Below are positions 8,171-15,405 of a stretch of 50,727 bases of DNA, piece after piece. Below the pieces are notes generated by a model. The model was not told the DNA's origin. It searched no databases and saw nothing but the letters and a program-made list of their open reading frames with translations. The DNA comes from Sphingobium terrigena (GTDB taxonomy: Bacteria > Pseudomonadota > Alphaproteobacteria > Sphingomonadales > Sphingomonadaceae), in NCBI RefSeq assembly GCF_003591655.1, contig NZ_QVRA01000028.1, positions 1-50,727 of the forward strand, written 5' to 3'. Every line of letters starts with the position of its first letter. The stretch's first letter is position 1. A program made the position numbers and the translations under genes.

Positions 8171-8626
8171 GGCGATCCGCCGGAAAATCATCACGCTCGC
8201 ACGCCATTCCGCGGGCGTGCGGGTTCAAGATGCCGACGCCGCATGTAGCCTGACCAACTTGGCCCGTAGTTATGAGGACTGCGTGCCTGCTGCGCTCAAA
8301 CCTCGAATTACCACGCAATTCATGTACGATCTGGGAGGCAGAAGCTCTCGGTCGACGCAGGCACCCTGACCGCCTGTCACGTTGTATCGAGGAATAGCAG
8401 CAGCTATGTTGTTGAGATTGACTCGCAAGTTGGAGCGCGTGCCAGATTGGGAGATCGACCACGCGCTGACGCCGCTGGTCGCGCTACCCTGGAGGATGGA
8501 CGTTCCCTTGCCCAATGAGCTCACAATATCGCGGCTCTGTTGCACTGGTCGGGATCTCGCGATCGACGAGCTTTGGGGCGCCCATCGCAGGAGCGGGGTC
8601 CATGCCGGACGGCCAACGAGGCGGCT
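8171..8626 (+). other. Non-coding stretch, nothing convincing
   Basis: Several short frames exist on both strands, but none has the composition or motifs of a real protein. No IS ends, tRNA-like structure or clear sigma-70 promoter is visible. It separates the transporter remnant from the sigma factor gene, so it probably holds that gene's promoter. Confidence 0.4.
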
Positions 8627-9280
8627 ATGCCGAGGGAGCCCGTGAAGGATAGTGGCGCTTTACCTTTTCGCGGGCAGCGCGGCGCTTCTGAACGGCGGGG
8701 CCTTGCGGTTTCCGGCGGCTCATCCCGTTCCGAGCCCATTGCGGACGAGACTCTCGAGCGTCTGCTTGCCCTGCTGGAGACAGAATATGATTTGCTGCTC
8801 GTCAGGCTCAGCGGCGCGTTGCGATCGCCAGATGCCGCGGCGGAGGCGCTCCATGACGCCTATCTCAAGCTCGAGAGGGGCCCGGCCGTCGGAGAGATCA
8901 GAAATCCGCTCTCCTATCTCTATCGAATGGCAATCAATCTCGCGAAGAACCGGCGACGTCATGAAATGCTGTTCACGCCTGCCGATGCCGCCGCAGTCGT
9001 CGATCTCACCGACGACGCGCCGGATCCCGAGCGTGCGGCAACCGCAAGGCTTGCGCTGGCGCGGGTGCTTGACGCGCTCGAGACCCTGCCGGCCCAGAGG
9101 CGCGACATCTTCCTGGCCGCCTGGCGAGACGAGAAAACGCAGGCCGAGATTGCCGCCAAATTCGGGCTCCACAAGCGTACCGTCCAGAAGGAACTAGCAC
9201 GCGCAGAACGGCACCTGCGGACCGCTCTTTGCGGCGAGTCTTCCTGCGACTCTGCATCCGCCACCACCACACCACGGTAG
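8627..9280 (+). CDS. ECF (FecI-type) RNA polymerase sigma factor
   Basis: Region 2 is visible as LLALLETEYDLLLVRLSGAL, then SPDAAAEALHDAYLKLERGP and PLSYLYRMAINLAKNRRRHE. Region 4 follows as LDALETLPAQRRDIFLAAWR and TQAEIAAKFGLHKRTVQKEL, a helix-turn-helix for -35 recognition. The arrangement without region 3 is that of a group 4 (ECF) sigma factor, probably FecI-like. The frame is open further left; I used ATG 8627, and GTG 8642 after GAGGGAG is an alternative. No FecR anti-sigma factor or TonB receptor gene follows, which is unusual for FecI members. Confidence 0.85.
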   Translation: MPREPVKDSGALPFRGQRGASERRGLAVSGGSSRSEPIADETLERLLALLETEYDLLLVRLSGALRSPDAAAEALHDAYLKLERGPAVGEIRNPLSYLYRMAINLAKNRRRHEMLFTPADAAAVVDLTDDAPDPERAATARLALARVLDALETLPAQRRDIFLAAWRDEKTQAEIAAKFGLHKRTVQKELARAERHLRTALCGESSCDSASATTTPR

Positions 9281-9589
9281 TGCCGGAGCAAACTGACCGC
9301 TGACCGCAGCGCGCCGACGATGTGCAGGATTCGAGTCCTGGCGACCAGCGACTCCGCAAATACCTCTGCCTCCAAGAAATATTTGCAGCCGGAGGACCGC
9401 CTTTTCGTCTCGCCAAGTGTCAGGGACGACAGGGAGTATAGGGTCCTCACGCCGTGTCCTGACACGGACGCCCTTTCCAGGCGTCAATGTCCCACGCGTG
9501 GCGACTATTGGGATCGGCGATCAGACCGCGTTCCGCGTCCGTAGCCTGCCCATTGTCCCTCCGGGGGTCGCGATGGCGGCAAGGCGCGG
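9281..9589 (+). other. Intergenic region with small inverted repeats
   Basis: No coding frame is supported. GTGTCAGG near 9418 and CCTGACAC near 9457 are inverted copies, the second within a self-complementary GTGTCCTGACAC. They lie upstream of the AraC-type gene and might serve as a regulator site. A T-arm-like string near 9324-9347 is not part of a tRNA. Confidence 0.35.
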
Positions 9590-10069
9590 TTGAAGGCCGG
9601 CGAGTATCCCAACGCGCGCGTTTCGCGGCGGGGCGAGTGCGCGCCGTCTCTTCTGGCACAGACGGGAAGGCGCGAGCGCCGGACGGCCTATTCGCCCGCA
9701 GGGCCTCGCCTGGCGTCGTGGCAGGAGCGGCTGGCGAAGGAAACCATGAGCGCGAAGCTCGGGGAAACGATTGCGATCTCCGACCTCGCGCGCGCTTGCC
9801 GGCTGTCGATGAGCTATTTCGTCCGGGCTTTCACCAACACGGTCGGGATCGCGCCGTACACCTGGTTTATCGGACAGAGGATTGTTCTCGCCAAGGACCT
9901 TCTGGCACAATCGCATTACCCGCTGGCAGAGATCGCTCTCGAATGCGGATTTGTCGATCAAAGCCATTTCACCAACACCTTTGTCCGGCGAGTTGGGACA
10001 ACGCCGCTTCAGTGGCGACGAGCGGCATGGGGCGATCGATCATTGCCAAGATGCACCCGTTCGAAATAG
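9590..10069 (+). CDS. AraC-family transcriptional regulator (DNA-binding domain only)
   Basis: Two helix-turn-helix motifs typical of AraC/XylS regulators are visible: IAISDLARACRLSMSYFVRA followed by FTNTVGIAPYTWFIGQRI, and LAEIALECGFVDQSHFTNTF followed by VRRVGTTPLQWRR. About 50 residues precede the first motif, so no sensor domain is present, as in small one-domain AraC proteins often found in sphingomonads. The start is uncertain: 9590 is a TTG, and ATG 9746 would begin directly before the HTH. The 3' end lies 59 bases before the MucR-type gene on the same strand. Confidence 0.8.
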   Translation: MKAGEYPNARVSRRGECAPSLLAQTGRRERRTAYSPAGPRLASWQERLAKETMSAKLGETIAISDLARACRLSMSYFVRAFTNTVGIAPYTWFIGQRIVLAKDLLAQSHYPLAEIALECGFVDQSHFTNTFVRRVGTTPLQWRRAAWGDRSLPRCTRSK

Positions 10070-10128
10070 CATCGGCTACCAAAGGCGGCTGCCTCGGCCG
10101 CGACGTTTTTCCATCACAAAGGAAGCTC

Positions 10129-10614
10129 ATGAACGACACGACCGACAGCACGCTCGATCTTCTCGCGCTCACGGCTGACATTGTTTCGGCGCACGTCGCC
10201 AACAACAGCGTCGCGGTCGGTGATCTTCCGGTTCTCATTGCCAATGTCCACGGCTCGCTCGCCGGCCTCGGCGCTGGGCCGGTACCAGTAGCGGAGGAAC
10301 AGCAGAAGCCTGCGGTTTCCGTCCGCACATCGATCAAGCCGGACTTCATCGTCTGCCTTGAGGATGGAAAGAAGCTGAAGATGCTCAAGCGGCATCTCAT
10401 GACCCATTATCAGCTGACGCCCGATGCCTATCGAGCGAAGTGGAAGCTTCCTGCGGATTATCCGATGGTCGCGCCGAACTATGCCGAGCAGCGCAGGAGC
10501 CTTGCCAAGAAGATCGGTTTGGGCCGGAAAGGGCGGGGGACGGGGCCGCTCCCTGCGCCAGTTACGCCAGCGCCCAAGCGGCGCGGTCGGAAACCCAAGG
10601 CGACCGCATCCTGA
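10129..10614 (+). CDS. MucR/Ros-family transcriptional regulator
   Basis: A 161-residue protein with the family layout. The N-terminal helical part is LDLLALTADIVSAHVANNSV. The zinc-finger region has a single Cys in KPDFIVCLEDGKKLKMLKRH followed by LMTHYQLTPDAYRAKWKLP, i.e. the Cys/His finger that binds A/T-rich DNA. The C-terminus is a basic tail with KRRGRKPKA, an AT-hook-like end. The expected second Cys (CLxxGxxxKxLxRHL has one) is absent, as in several Ros homologues. Start ATG 10129 follows AAAGGAAG. The open frame extends left, but that part overlaps the AraC gene. It probably acts as a local or global repressor. Confidence 0.88.
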   Translation: MNDTTDSTLDLLALTADIVSAHVANNSVAVGDLPVLIANVHGSLAGLGAGPVPVAEEQQKPAVSVRTSIKPDFIVCLEDGKKLKMLKRHLMTHYQLTPDAYRAKWKLPADYPMVAPNYAEQRRSLAKKIGLGRKGRGTGPLPAPVTPAPKRRGRKPKATAS

Positions 10615-10840
10615 TCTCGGACCGAGGCTGGTAGCAGCATTACGGAAACTTCCAGAATTCGGGGTTTAACCAAGGAGAGAGCCCTTCGGGTGAGGTTCAG
10701 GATCAAATGCTCGCGACTGGTGTCGACCCTTCTTCGCCGCTCAGCGGCCAAATTTCGCTCCCAATTAGCGGACATCTCATTGCCGCGCTCGGGCCGGTCA
10801 TCATGTCCGCTTTGTCGGACACCGCGTAATTGATTTAGCC

Positions 10841-10889
10841 ACCCTCCTGGATGGTACGAAGTCGCCTTGGCGCTTCAATGCAGGAGGGT
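10841..10889 (+). promoter_or_regulatory. Hairpin that buries the transposase Shine-Dalgarno
   Basis: ACCCTCCTG (10841-10849) pairs perfectly with CAGGAGGGT (10881-10889), which contains the AGGAGGG ribosome-binding site for ATG 10895. Inside the loop a second stem, AAG(T)CGCC with GGCGCTT, stacks around a TT turn. In a transcript that reads in from outside, the ribosome site would be closed. This is known protection against readthrough for other insertion sequences. Confidence 0.7.
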
Positions 10890-10894
10890 GACTG

Positions 10895-11911
10895 ATGGCG
10901 ATCTATGCGGGTTTGGATGTGAGTGACAAGACCACCCACGTGTGCGTGGTGTCGGACGATGGCGCGATTCAGAAGCGTGACGTTGTTGCCAGCGATCCGG
11001 TTGTTCTGGCCAAGTGGCTCGGCAAGCACTGCCCTGACCTGGTTCGTGTGGTTCTGGAGACGGGCCCTCTATCTACGTTCTTGTATCATGGTCTGACCGA
11101 GCGGGGAATTCCGGTCGAGTGCATCTGCGCCCGTCATGCCAAAGGCGTGCTGGCGGCTCGCGTGAACAAGAGTGATGTGCACGACGCGGAGGGGCTGGCG
11201 CAACTTGCCCGTACAGGCTGGTTCAAGCGCGTACATATGAAGGCTTCAGCGACGCACATCGATCGGGCTGCGCTGCGCATCCGCGCGCAACTAATCACAA
11301 CCCGAGTGGCGATGGGCAACCAACTGCGCGGCCTCCTGAAGCTGTTCGGGCTACGCCTTGGGGCCGCCCGCACACCAGGTAAGCGGCGAGAGCGGCTCAG
11401 CGCCTTGTACCAGCAACGACCAGATCTCGAACCGCTGTTTGCGCCGCTCGTAGCATCGATAGAGGTTATCGAAGAGCAACTTCGTGCTTCTAACCGGCTA
11501 CTGGAAAGCCGGGCTGCCGAAGACGCTGTTTGCAGCCGGCTGATGAGCGTTCCCGGGGTCGGCCCGATCACTGCGCTGACATTCGCGGCCAGCATCGAGG
11601 ATCCGCGTCGTTTTGCACGAAGCGAGGATGTCGGTGCCTATGCCGGGCTGGTCCCACGACGTAGCCAGTCAGGCGAACGCGACGTCCGGGGCAACATCTC
11701 CAAGGCGGGCGATCCGATGCTGCGCCGATCGCTATACGAGGCCGCGAACATCATGTTGTGCCGCGTGCAACGCCCATTCGCGCTCCAGCAATGGGGCCAG
11801 CGCATCGCAGAATCGAAAGGTAACAAGCGTGCCAGGATTGCGGTTGCCCGCAAACTGGCCGTGTTGCTCCATTCGCTTTGGCTGAACGAGACGGAGTTCC
11901 GCTGGGCATGA
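10895..11911 (+). CDS. IS110-family transposase (DEDD recombinase)
   Basis: A 338-residue protein with both domains of the family. The N-terminal RuvC-like DEDD domain shows Asp8 (GLDVSDKTTH), Glu55 (VLETG), and Asp94 and Asp97 (NKSDVHDAEGLAQ). The C-terminal transposase_20 domain has LMSVPGVGPITALTFAASI and GERDVRGNISKAGDP, which contains the conserved serine. A coiled coil links them (about 185-215). Length and motifs are complete, so the element is probably active. Members of this family are guided by a bridge RNA encoded in the element's non-coding flank. The start is fixed by AGGAGGG six bases before the ATG. Confidence 0.95.
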   Translation: MAIYAGLDVSDKTTHVCVVSDDGAIQKRDVVASDPVVLAKWLGKHCPDLVRVVLETGPLSTFLYHGLTERGIPVECICARHAKGVLAARVNKSDVHDAEGLAQLARTGWFKRVHMKASATHIDRAALRIRAQLITTRVAMGNQLRGLLKLFGLRLGAARTPGKRRERLSALYQQRPDLEPLFAPLVASIEVIEEQLRASNRLLESRAAEDAVCSRLMSVPGVGPITALTFAASIEDPRRFARSEDVGAYAGLVPRRSQSGERDVRGNISKAGDPMLRRSLYEAANIMLCRVQRPFALQQWGQRIAESKGNKRARIAVARKLAVLLHSLWLNETEFRWA

Positions 11912-12227
11912 CGCCAGCGCCCTTCTTCCCGGTCAGCCATGCCAGGGTGATCTCGCCCGGACTGTAGAGGACACAACCTCGAGTTGGACCCAGAGACACC
12001 CACCCTTTTCGCCCGGCCGCGATCATGAAGGCTCGGACATAGTGTTACCAAACGCCGTCCGATGACCTCGAAGACAACCATTGGCACCGGGAAAAGGAAT
12101 GCCCATGAAGAAATTAATTAGACAACATTCCGGATAGTCCGCTCACCGCGATGCTGTAAAATCCTATGCGCACCGCAGTGCGCTCGCTAAGTCTATCCTC
12201 AAGTAAAATCGGGGCAAAAGGCGAGGC
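11912..12227. other. Right flank of the IS110 element and upstream region of the PLD gene
   Basis: No plausible gene on either strand; the longest minus frame (over 11638-12087) runs antisense into the transposase. The first part may contain the right end of the IS and possibly its RNA. The part after about 12100 is A/T-richer (GAAGAAATTAATTAGACAAC) and probably carries the promoter of the gene at 12228. Confidence 0.4.
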
Positions 12228-13439
12228 ATGAAAATATCTCTGGTCAACGCGGCATCGACGGCGCGCAAACTTTCAGCGCTCATCCGCAAGCATGACAGTA
12301 TTTCGATTGCGGTTGCCTGGGGCGGCCTCACGGAAGTCGCCGAGACGCTCCTTGCCCATAGCGAGAAGTTCGAGTCCGTTCTCCTGGGTGTCGACTTCTC
12401 TGCAACCGAGGCCGCGCTCGTCGATTGCCTCGTTGATGTTCCCAACGCCTATGTCGCGAAGAACCGGCCGGGTTGCTTCCATCCTAAGATCTTTTACTTC
12501 GAGACGGGGGACAAGGCGGAGGCGATCGTCGGCAGTGCCAACTTCACCAAGGGCGGGCTGGGCCCGAATTTCGAGGCCGGCGTCCATGCGAAGGGAGCGA
12601 CCGACAATCCTTTCTTCGTGCAGGTCCGCAGCCAGATCAAAGCCTACGCGCCGCTCCGCCTCACCATCACGCCAGAGCTTGCCGAGAGCTACAGGCGCCA
12701 GGCCAAGGCGGCTGCAGGCAAGCCGAGGCCGAAGAGCCCGATCCTGCCGGACGATCGCAAAGAGTGGGCACGGGTCAACTCGCCGCTCGCCAGGATGGAA
12801 TGGCCCGAATTCGTGAAACTCGCCCGTCGCGATGAATATCATGACTTCGAGAAGCGCATGAAACTCGTGCGGGCCATCCAGCAGATCTTCTCGCGCACCT
12901 CCTCCTTCGCGAAGGTCTCGGCTGCCGAGGCCAAGGGCATCGCCGGGGTGCTCGGCAAGAATGAGGCCGAGGCAGAGGGTCTGGCCGATCTCGACTGGGG
13001 CTGGTTCGGCTCGATGGGCGGCGCTGGCACCTTTGCCGAGCTGATCGGTCTCGAAGACGGCGCACTTGCCGCCGCGCTCGATGCCATCCCGCGCCGTGGT
13101 GACGTGACCGAGGCCCAGTTCAACGACTATGTCGCGGCCTTCACGGCCGCCTTTTCGAAATCCTCGCGAGTGGCGCGGCTGGCACCGGCCACCCGGTTGC
13201 TCGCCATGAAGCGACCCGATGTCTTCGTCTGCGTGAACGGTGGCAACACCCCGGGCCTCGCCGAGGCGCTCTCCTTCGCGCCGACGACGATCAAGCTCGA
13301 AAACTATTGGGGCCGCGTGATCGAGTCCATCAGACAGGCGCCCTGGTACACGGCCGAGCGGCCCACCGGGCGCGACACCGAGCTCTGGGACGCGCGCGTC
13401 GCCATGCTCGACGCCATCTATTATCGGCCGACCAACTAG
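12228..13439 (+). CDS. Phospholipase D-fold nuclease, probable defence protein
   Basis: A 403-residue protein with one HKD motif: His85 and Lys87 in CFHPKIFYF, then GSANFTKGG at 102-110 supplying the Ser/Asn part. Such single-motif PLD proteins dimerise to make a nuclease and occur in restriction and anti-phage systems. The C-terminal half is helical, and RLAPATRLLAMKRPDVFVCV at about 320-340 suggests an added DNA-binding or specificity domain. ATG 12228 follows AAGGCGAGG. The gene ends exactly at the left end of an IS5-family element; before insertion its stop would have been TAA overlapping the ATG of the gene now at 14570, so the two were translationally coupled. Confidence 0.8.
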   Translation: MKISLVNAASTARKLSALIRKHDSISIAVAWGGLTEVAETLLAHSEKFESVLLGVDFSATEAALVDCLVDVPNAYVAKNRPGCFHPKIFYFETGDKAEAIVGSANFTKGGLGPNFEAGVHAKGATDNPFFVQVRSQIKAYAPLRLTITPELAESYRRQAKAAAGKPRPKSPILPDDRKEWARVNSPLARMEWPEFVKLARRDEYHDFEKRMKLVRAIQQIFSRTSSFAKVSAAEAKGIAGVLGKNEAEAEGLADLDWGWFGSMGGAGTFAELIGLEDGALAAALDAIPRRGDVTEAQFNDYVAAFTAAFSKSSRVARLAPATRLLAMKRPDVFVCVNGGNTPGLAEALSFAPTTIKLENYWGRVIESIRQAPWYTAERPTGRDTELWDARVAMLDAIYYRPTN

Positions 13440-14202
13440 GCCGTAGACTCATAAGCGCGGAGCCACAGCCGCATTGAGGCGAGCTGGATCATAGCGAGGA
13501 AGTTGGCTGCGAGCTTGTCGTAACGAGTGGCGACGCGACGGAAGTGCTTCAGCTTGGAGAAGAACCGCTCGATCAGGTTTCGCTCACGATAGAGCCGCTT
13601 GCTGAAGCAGGGCTTCCACTTGCGGTTGCTCTTTGGCGGGATGTTAGGCGTTGCACCCTGGTGCTGGATCAGTTCGCGGATGCGGTCGGCGTCGTAGGCC
13701 TTGTCCGCCAGGACGATCGTGCGCGGGCCGAGATGGTCGAGAAGGCGGTCGGCGATCTGTCCATCATGCGTCTGCCCTGCGGTCAGGCCGAGCCGGATCG
13801 GGAGCCCTTGCGCATCGACGACGACGTGGATTTTGGTCGTGAGCCCGCCTCGGCTGCGACCGAGACAATGATCTGGACCCCCTTTTTTGCCGTCGCAGCC
13901 TGCTGGTGCGCCCGGATGGAAGTGCTGTCGATCATCTGGATGGCGCCGTCGTGCGCGGCGCTGATGGCGTCCATCAGCCGGTCCCACACACCTGCCTGCC
14001 GCCATCGGTTGAAGCGGTTGTAGCAGGTGGTGCGAGGGCCATAGCGCTCCGGCAGGTCGCGCCACGGTGCGCCCGATCGCAGCACCCAGAAGATGCCGTT
14101 CAGCACCCGGCGGTCATCGACGCGCGGCACACCTCGCGGTTTGTTAGGCAGCAGCGGCTCGATCACGCGCCACTCGAAGTCGGTCAGGTCATATCGGCTC
14201 AT
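13436..14202 (-). CDS. IS5-family (IS427-type) transposase made by -1 frameshift
   Basis: Two overlapping minus-strand frames encode one transposase. The first (14202 down to 13783) begins MSRYDLTDFEWRVIEPLLPN and carries MIDSTSIRAHQQAATAKKG with the first catalytic Asp. The second (ending at 13436) supplies SRGGLTTKIHVVVDAQGLPI, LADKAYDADRIRELI (second Asp) and YRERNLIERFFSKLKHFRRV (Glu). They meet at the slippery heptamer A AAA AAG (minus strand, plus positions 13888-13882), the classic -1 frameshift site of this group. The total is about 255 residues. The stop codon at the left end uses bases of the target site TA. The element appears complete. Confidence 0.92.
13439..13460 (+). repeat. 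Left terminal inverted repeat of the IS5-family element
   Basis: Begins GGCCGTAGACTCATAAGCG next to the TA target duplication at 13437-13438. It pairs with the right end at 14546-14567 in 17 of 22 positions. Confidence 0.8.
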
Positions 14203-14286
14203 ACCGATGTTGAATCAGAACCGGGCCAAGAAGAAAAGCTCAAGCGCGTGTTGCCGCTGTATGCGCACCGCCCTTATGATATCAAG

Positions 14287-14544
14287 ATGACAGACCCGGA
14301 GCAGGTTGCGAACGATGCATGGCAGACCGCCTTCCATGAAGCGGCCTACCGCTTCTCGGTAGCGCTGAAGGAACTGCATAAAACCAATCCTTGGCCAGAA
14401 ACTCAGGTCTTGGCCCCAGCCATTAATCTGCTTGCAACCGAGCTATGGGACCGGTGCTTTAGCCTGACCGAGATCACCTCCGCCCTGAAGGACGCAGCCG
14501 CCGATCTCCCTCGTTATGCGGCCGGCGAAGAGGTCCGACCCTGA
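14287..14544 (+). CDS. Passenger protein inside the IS5-family element, unknown function
   Basis: An 85-residue acidic helical protein (MTDPEQVANDAWQTAFHEAA at its start, SLTEITSALKDAAADLPRYA near its end). It is not a transposase part: it is transcribed away from the transposase gene, and its stop (14542-14544) lies two bases before the right inverted repeat. The open frame continues left, and a start at GTG near 14239 is possible because ATG 14287 lacks a strong ribosome site. I recognise no domain. Its location inside the IS ends means it moves with the element. Functions such as target choice, transposition control or an adaptive cargo are open. Confidence 0.6.
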   Translation: MTDPEQVANDAWQTAFHEAAYRFSVALKELHKTNPWPETQVLAPAINLLATELWDRCFSLTEITSALKDAAADLPRYAAGEEVRP

Positions 14545-14545
14545 C

Positions 14546-14567
14546 CCCCGTTTATGGGTTCACGGCC
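14546..14567 (-). repeat. Right terminal inverted repeat of the IS5-family element
   Basis: Read on the minus strand from 14567 it begins GGCCGTGAACCCATAAACG. The TA at 14568-14569 is the second copy of the target duplication and forms part of TAATG, where the next gene starts. Confidence 0.8.
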
Positions 14568-14569
14568 TA

Positions 14570-15100
14570 ATGAGTGGCGTTCCCGAAACCGGGAGCGGGC
14601 TGGCGCGCTGGTTCGGCAGCTTTGCTGACCTGAGCCTTGCCGACCAGCGTGCGGGCGCCGAACTCGTCAAAGCAGGCGGCGCCATTCAGGGCAGCGTCGA
14701 GGACATCCTGCCGAGGCTTCGTCGGACCAGAATGATGGCCCTACTGCGCGAAGGCGAGGGGGGCCGCATCGTTGGCGCCGGCGCTCTCAAGACACCGCTG
14801 CGGCACTATCGCCAGGGCCGGTTCGCCAACGCCGGTGCATCGATCGCCGGCTTCGAGGAGGCGCCCGAGCTTGGATATGTCGTCGTGCATAGCGATCGGC
14901 GCGGCCAGATGCTCTCTGGTGATCTCGTCGAGGCGATTTCCGCGGCAATCCATGAACCCGCTTTCGCCACGACCGACAGCAACACCATGCGCAACAACCT
15001 TGAACGGTCGGGCTTCCTGAGGGTCGGGACAGACTGGCAGGGCAGCAAGGGCACCCTATCGCTGTGGGTCATTGATCCGGGCCGCAGCCAATCCTTGTAA
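14570..15100 (+). CDS. GNAT-like acetyltransferase, former partner of the PLD gene
   Basis: A 176-residue protein. ATG 14570 is the start because, with the IS removed, TAATG joins the stop of the PLD gene to this start; the frame left of it lies inside the IS. Segments RTRMMALLREGEGGRIVGAG, ELGYVVVHSDRRGQMLSGDL and TTDSNTMRNNLERSGFLRVG have the order of a GNAT fold: substrate strand, the V-x-x-x-x-RGQ/G acetyl-CoA loop (here HSDRRGQML), and the late N-x-x-L-x-x-x-GF segment. The substrate is unknown. The IS now separates it from its promoter, so expression must come from the IS right end or be low. Confidence 0.65.
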   Translation: MSGVPETGSGLARWFGSFADLSLADQRAGAELVKAGGAIQGSVEDILPRLRRTRMMALLREGEGGRIVGAGALKTPLRHYRQGRFANAGASIAGFEEAPELGYVVVHSDRRGQMLSGDLVEAISAAIHEPAFATTDSNTMRNNLERSGFLRVGTDWQGSKGTLSLWVIDPGRSQSL

Positions 15101-15104
15101 TTTC

Positions 15105-15128
15105 TCCGGAAACTCCGTACTTTCCGGA
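15105..15128. promoter_or_regulatory. Inverted repeat, probable toxin-antitoxin operator
   Basis: TCCGGAAA (15105-15112) and TTTCCGGA (15121-15128) are perfect inverted 8-bp arms with an 8-base spacer, 14 bases before the antitoxin ATG at 15142. Phd-type antitoxins bind such sites to repress their own operon. The ribosome site GATAGGAGAA follows directly. Confidence 0.6.
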
Positions 15129-15141
15129 TAGGAGAATCGCC

Positions 15142-15405
15142 ATGCCCCATTCTGTCAGTTCCGTTGAGGCCTCGAAGTCGTTCGGCCGCATCAGCCGCCA
15201 GGCGCTCGAAGCCCCTCTCACCATCACGCATCACGGCCATGACAGCCTGGTCCTCATGTCGCACGCTGAATATCAGCGGCTCAAGAGCCGCGATCGCGAG
15301 GTCATGACCCTCAGCGACTTCACCGATGACGACCGCGCCGCCGTCGCCGCCGCGCGCGTACCGTCCGAGGCCGCCCAGTTCGATGACGAGACCCGGGATC
15401 ACTGA
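15142..15405 (+). CDS. Phd/YefM-type antitoxin
   Basis: An 87-residue protein. The N-terminal Phd fold is seen in SVSSVEASKSFGRISRQALE, TITHHGHDSLVLMSHAEYQR and LKSR: the V-x-x-A...F-x-x-x...A segment, the beta pair with TxxGxxxLVLMS, and the EYxxL helix. The acidic tail (SDFTDDDRAAVAAARVP and the end DDETRDH) is the usual toxin-neutralising part. The stop overlaps the toxin start by one base (TGATG), and a palindrome lies just upstream of the gene. Confidence 0.85.
   Translation: MPHSVSSVEASKSFGRISRQALEAPLTITHHGHDSLVLMSHAEYQRLKSRDREVMTLSDFTDDDRAAVAAARVPSEAAQFDDETRDH

Larger units (their letters stand above)
10840..11950 (+). mobile_element. IS110-family insertion sequence (ends approximate)
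   Basis: One transposase gene with non-coding flanks. CACCCTCCTGGATGG at 10840-10854 and the reverse complement of 11938-11950 (CACCCTGGCATGG) are weakly similar and may be subterminal inverted repeats, so these coordinates are only an estimate. IS110 elements normally lack long terminal repeats and target duplications, and carry a structured non-coding RNA in one flank. The real element may extend into 10620-10840 or 11950-12200. Confidence 0.55.
13439..14567 (-). mobile_element. IS5-family element with a passenger gene
   Basis: Imperfect terminal inverted repeats define the ends: GGCCGTAGACTCATAAGCG from 13439 rightward, and GGCCGTGAACCCATAAACG read leftward from 14567; 17 of the first 22 bases match. 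A TA duplication flanks the element (13437-13438 and 14568-14569). At 1129 bp it is about 300 bp longer than ordinary IS427-type elements of roughly 800-870 bp. The extra DNA lies between the transposase start and the right end and contains a small divergent gene. Confidence 0.85.

Noticed and set aside
9324..9347. T-arm-like string CAGGATTCGAGTCCTGG followed by CGACCA
   Set aside because: Arms do not pair correctly as a T-stem, and no acceptor, D or anticodon arms are found upstream; not a tRNA. An attachment-site scar remains possible but unsupported.
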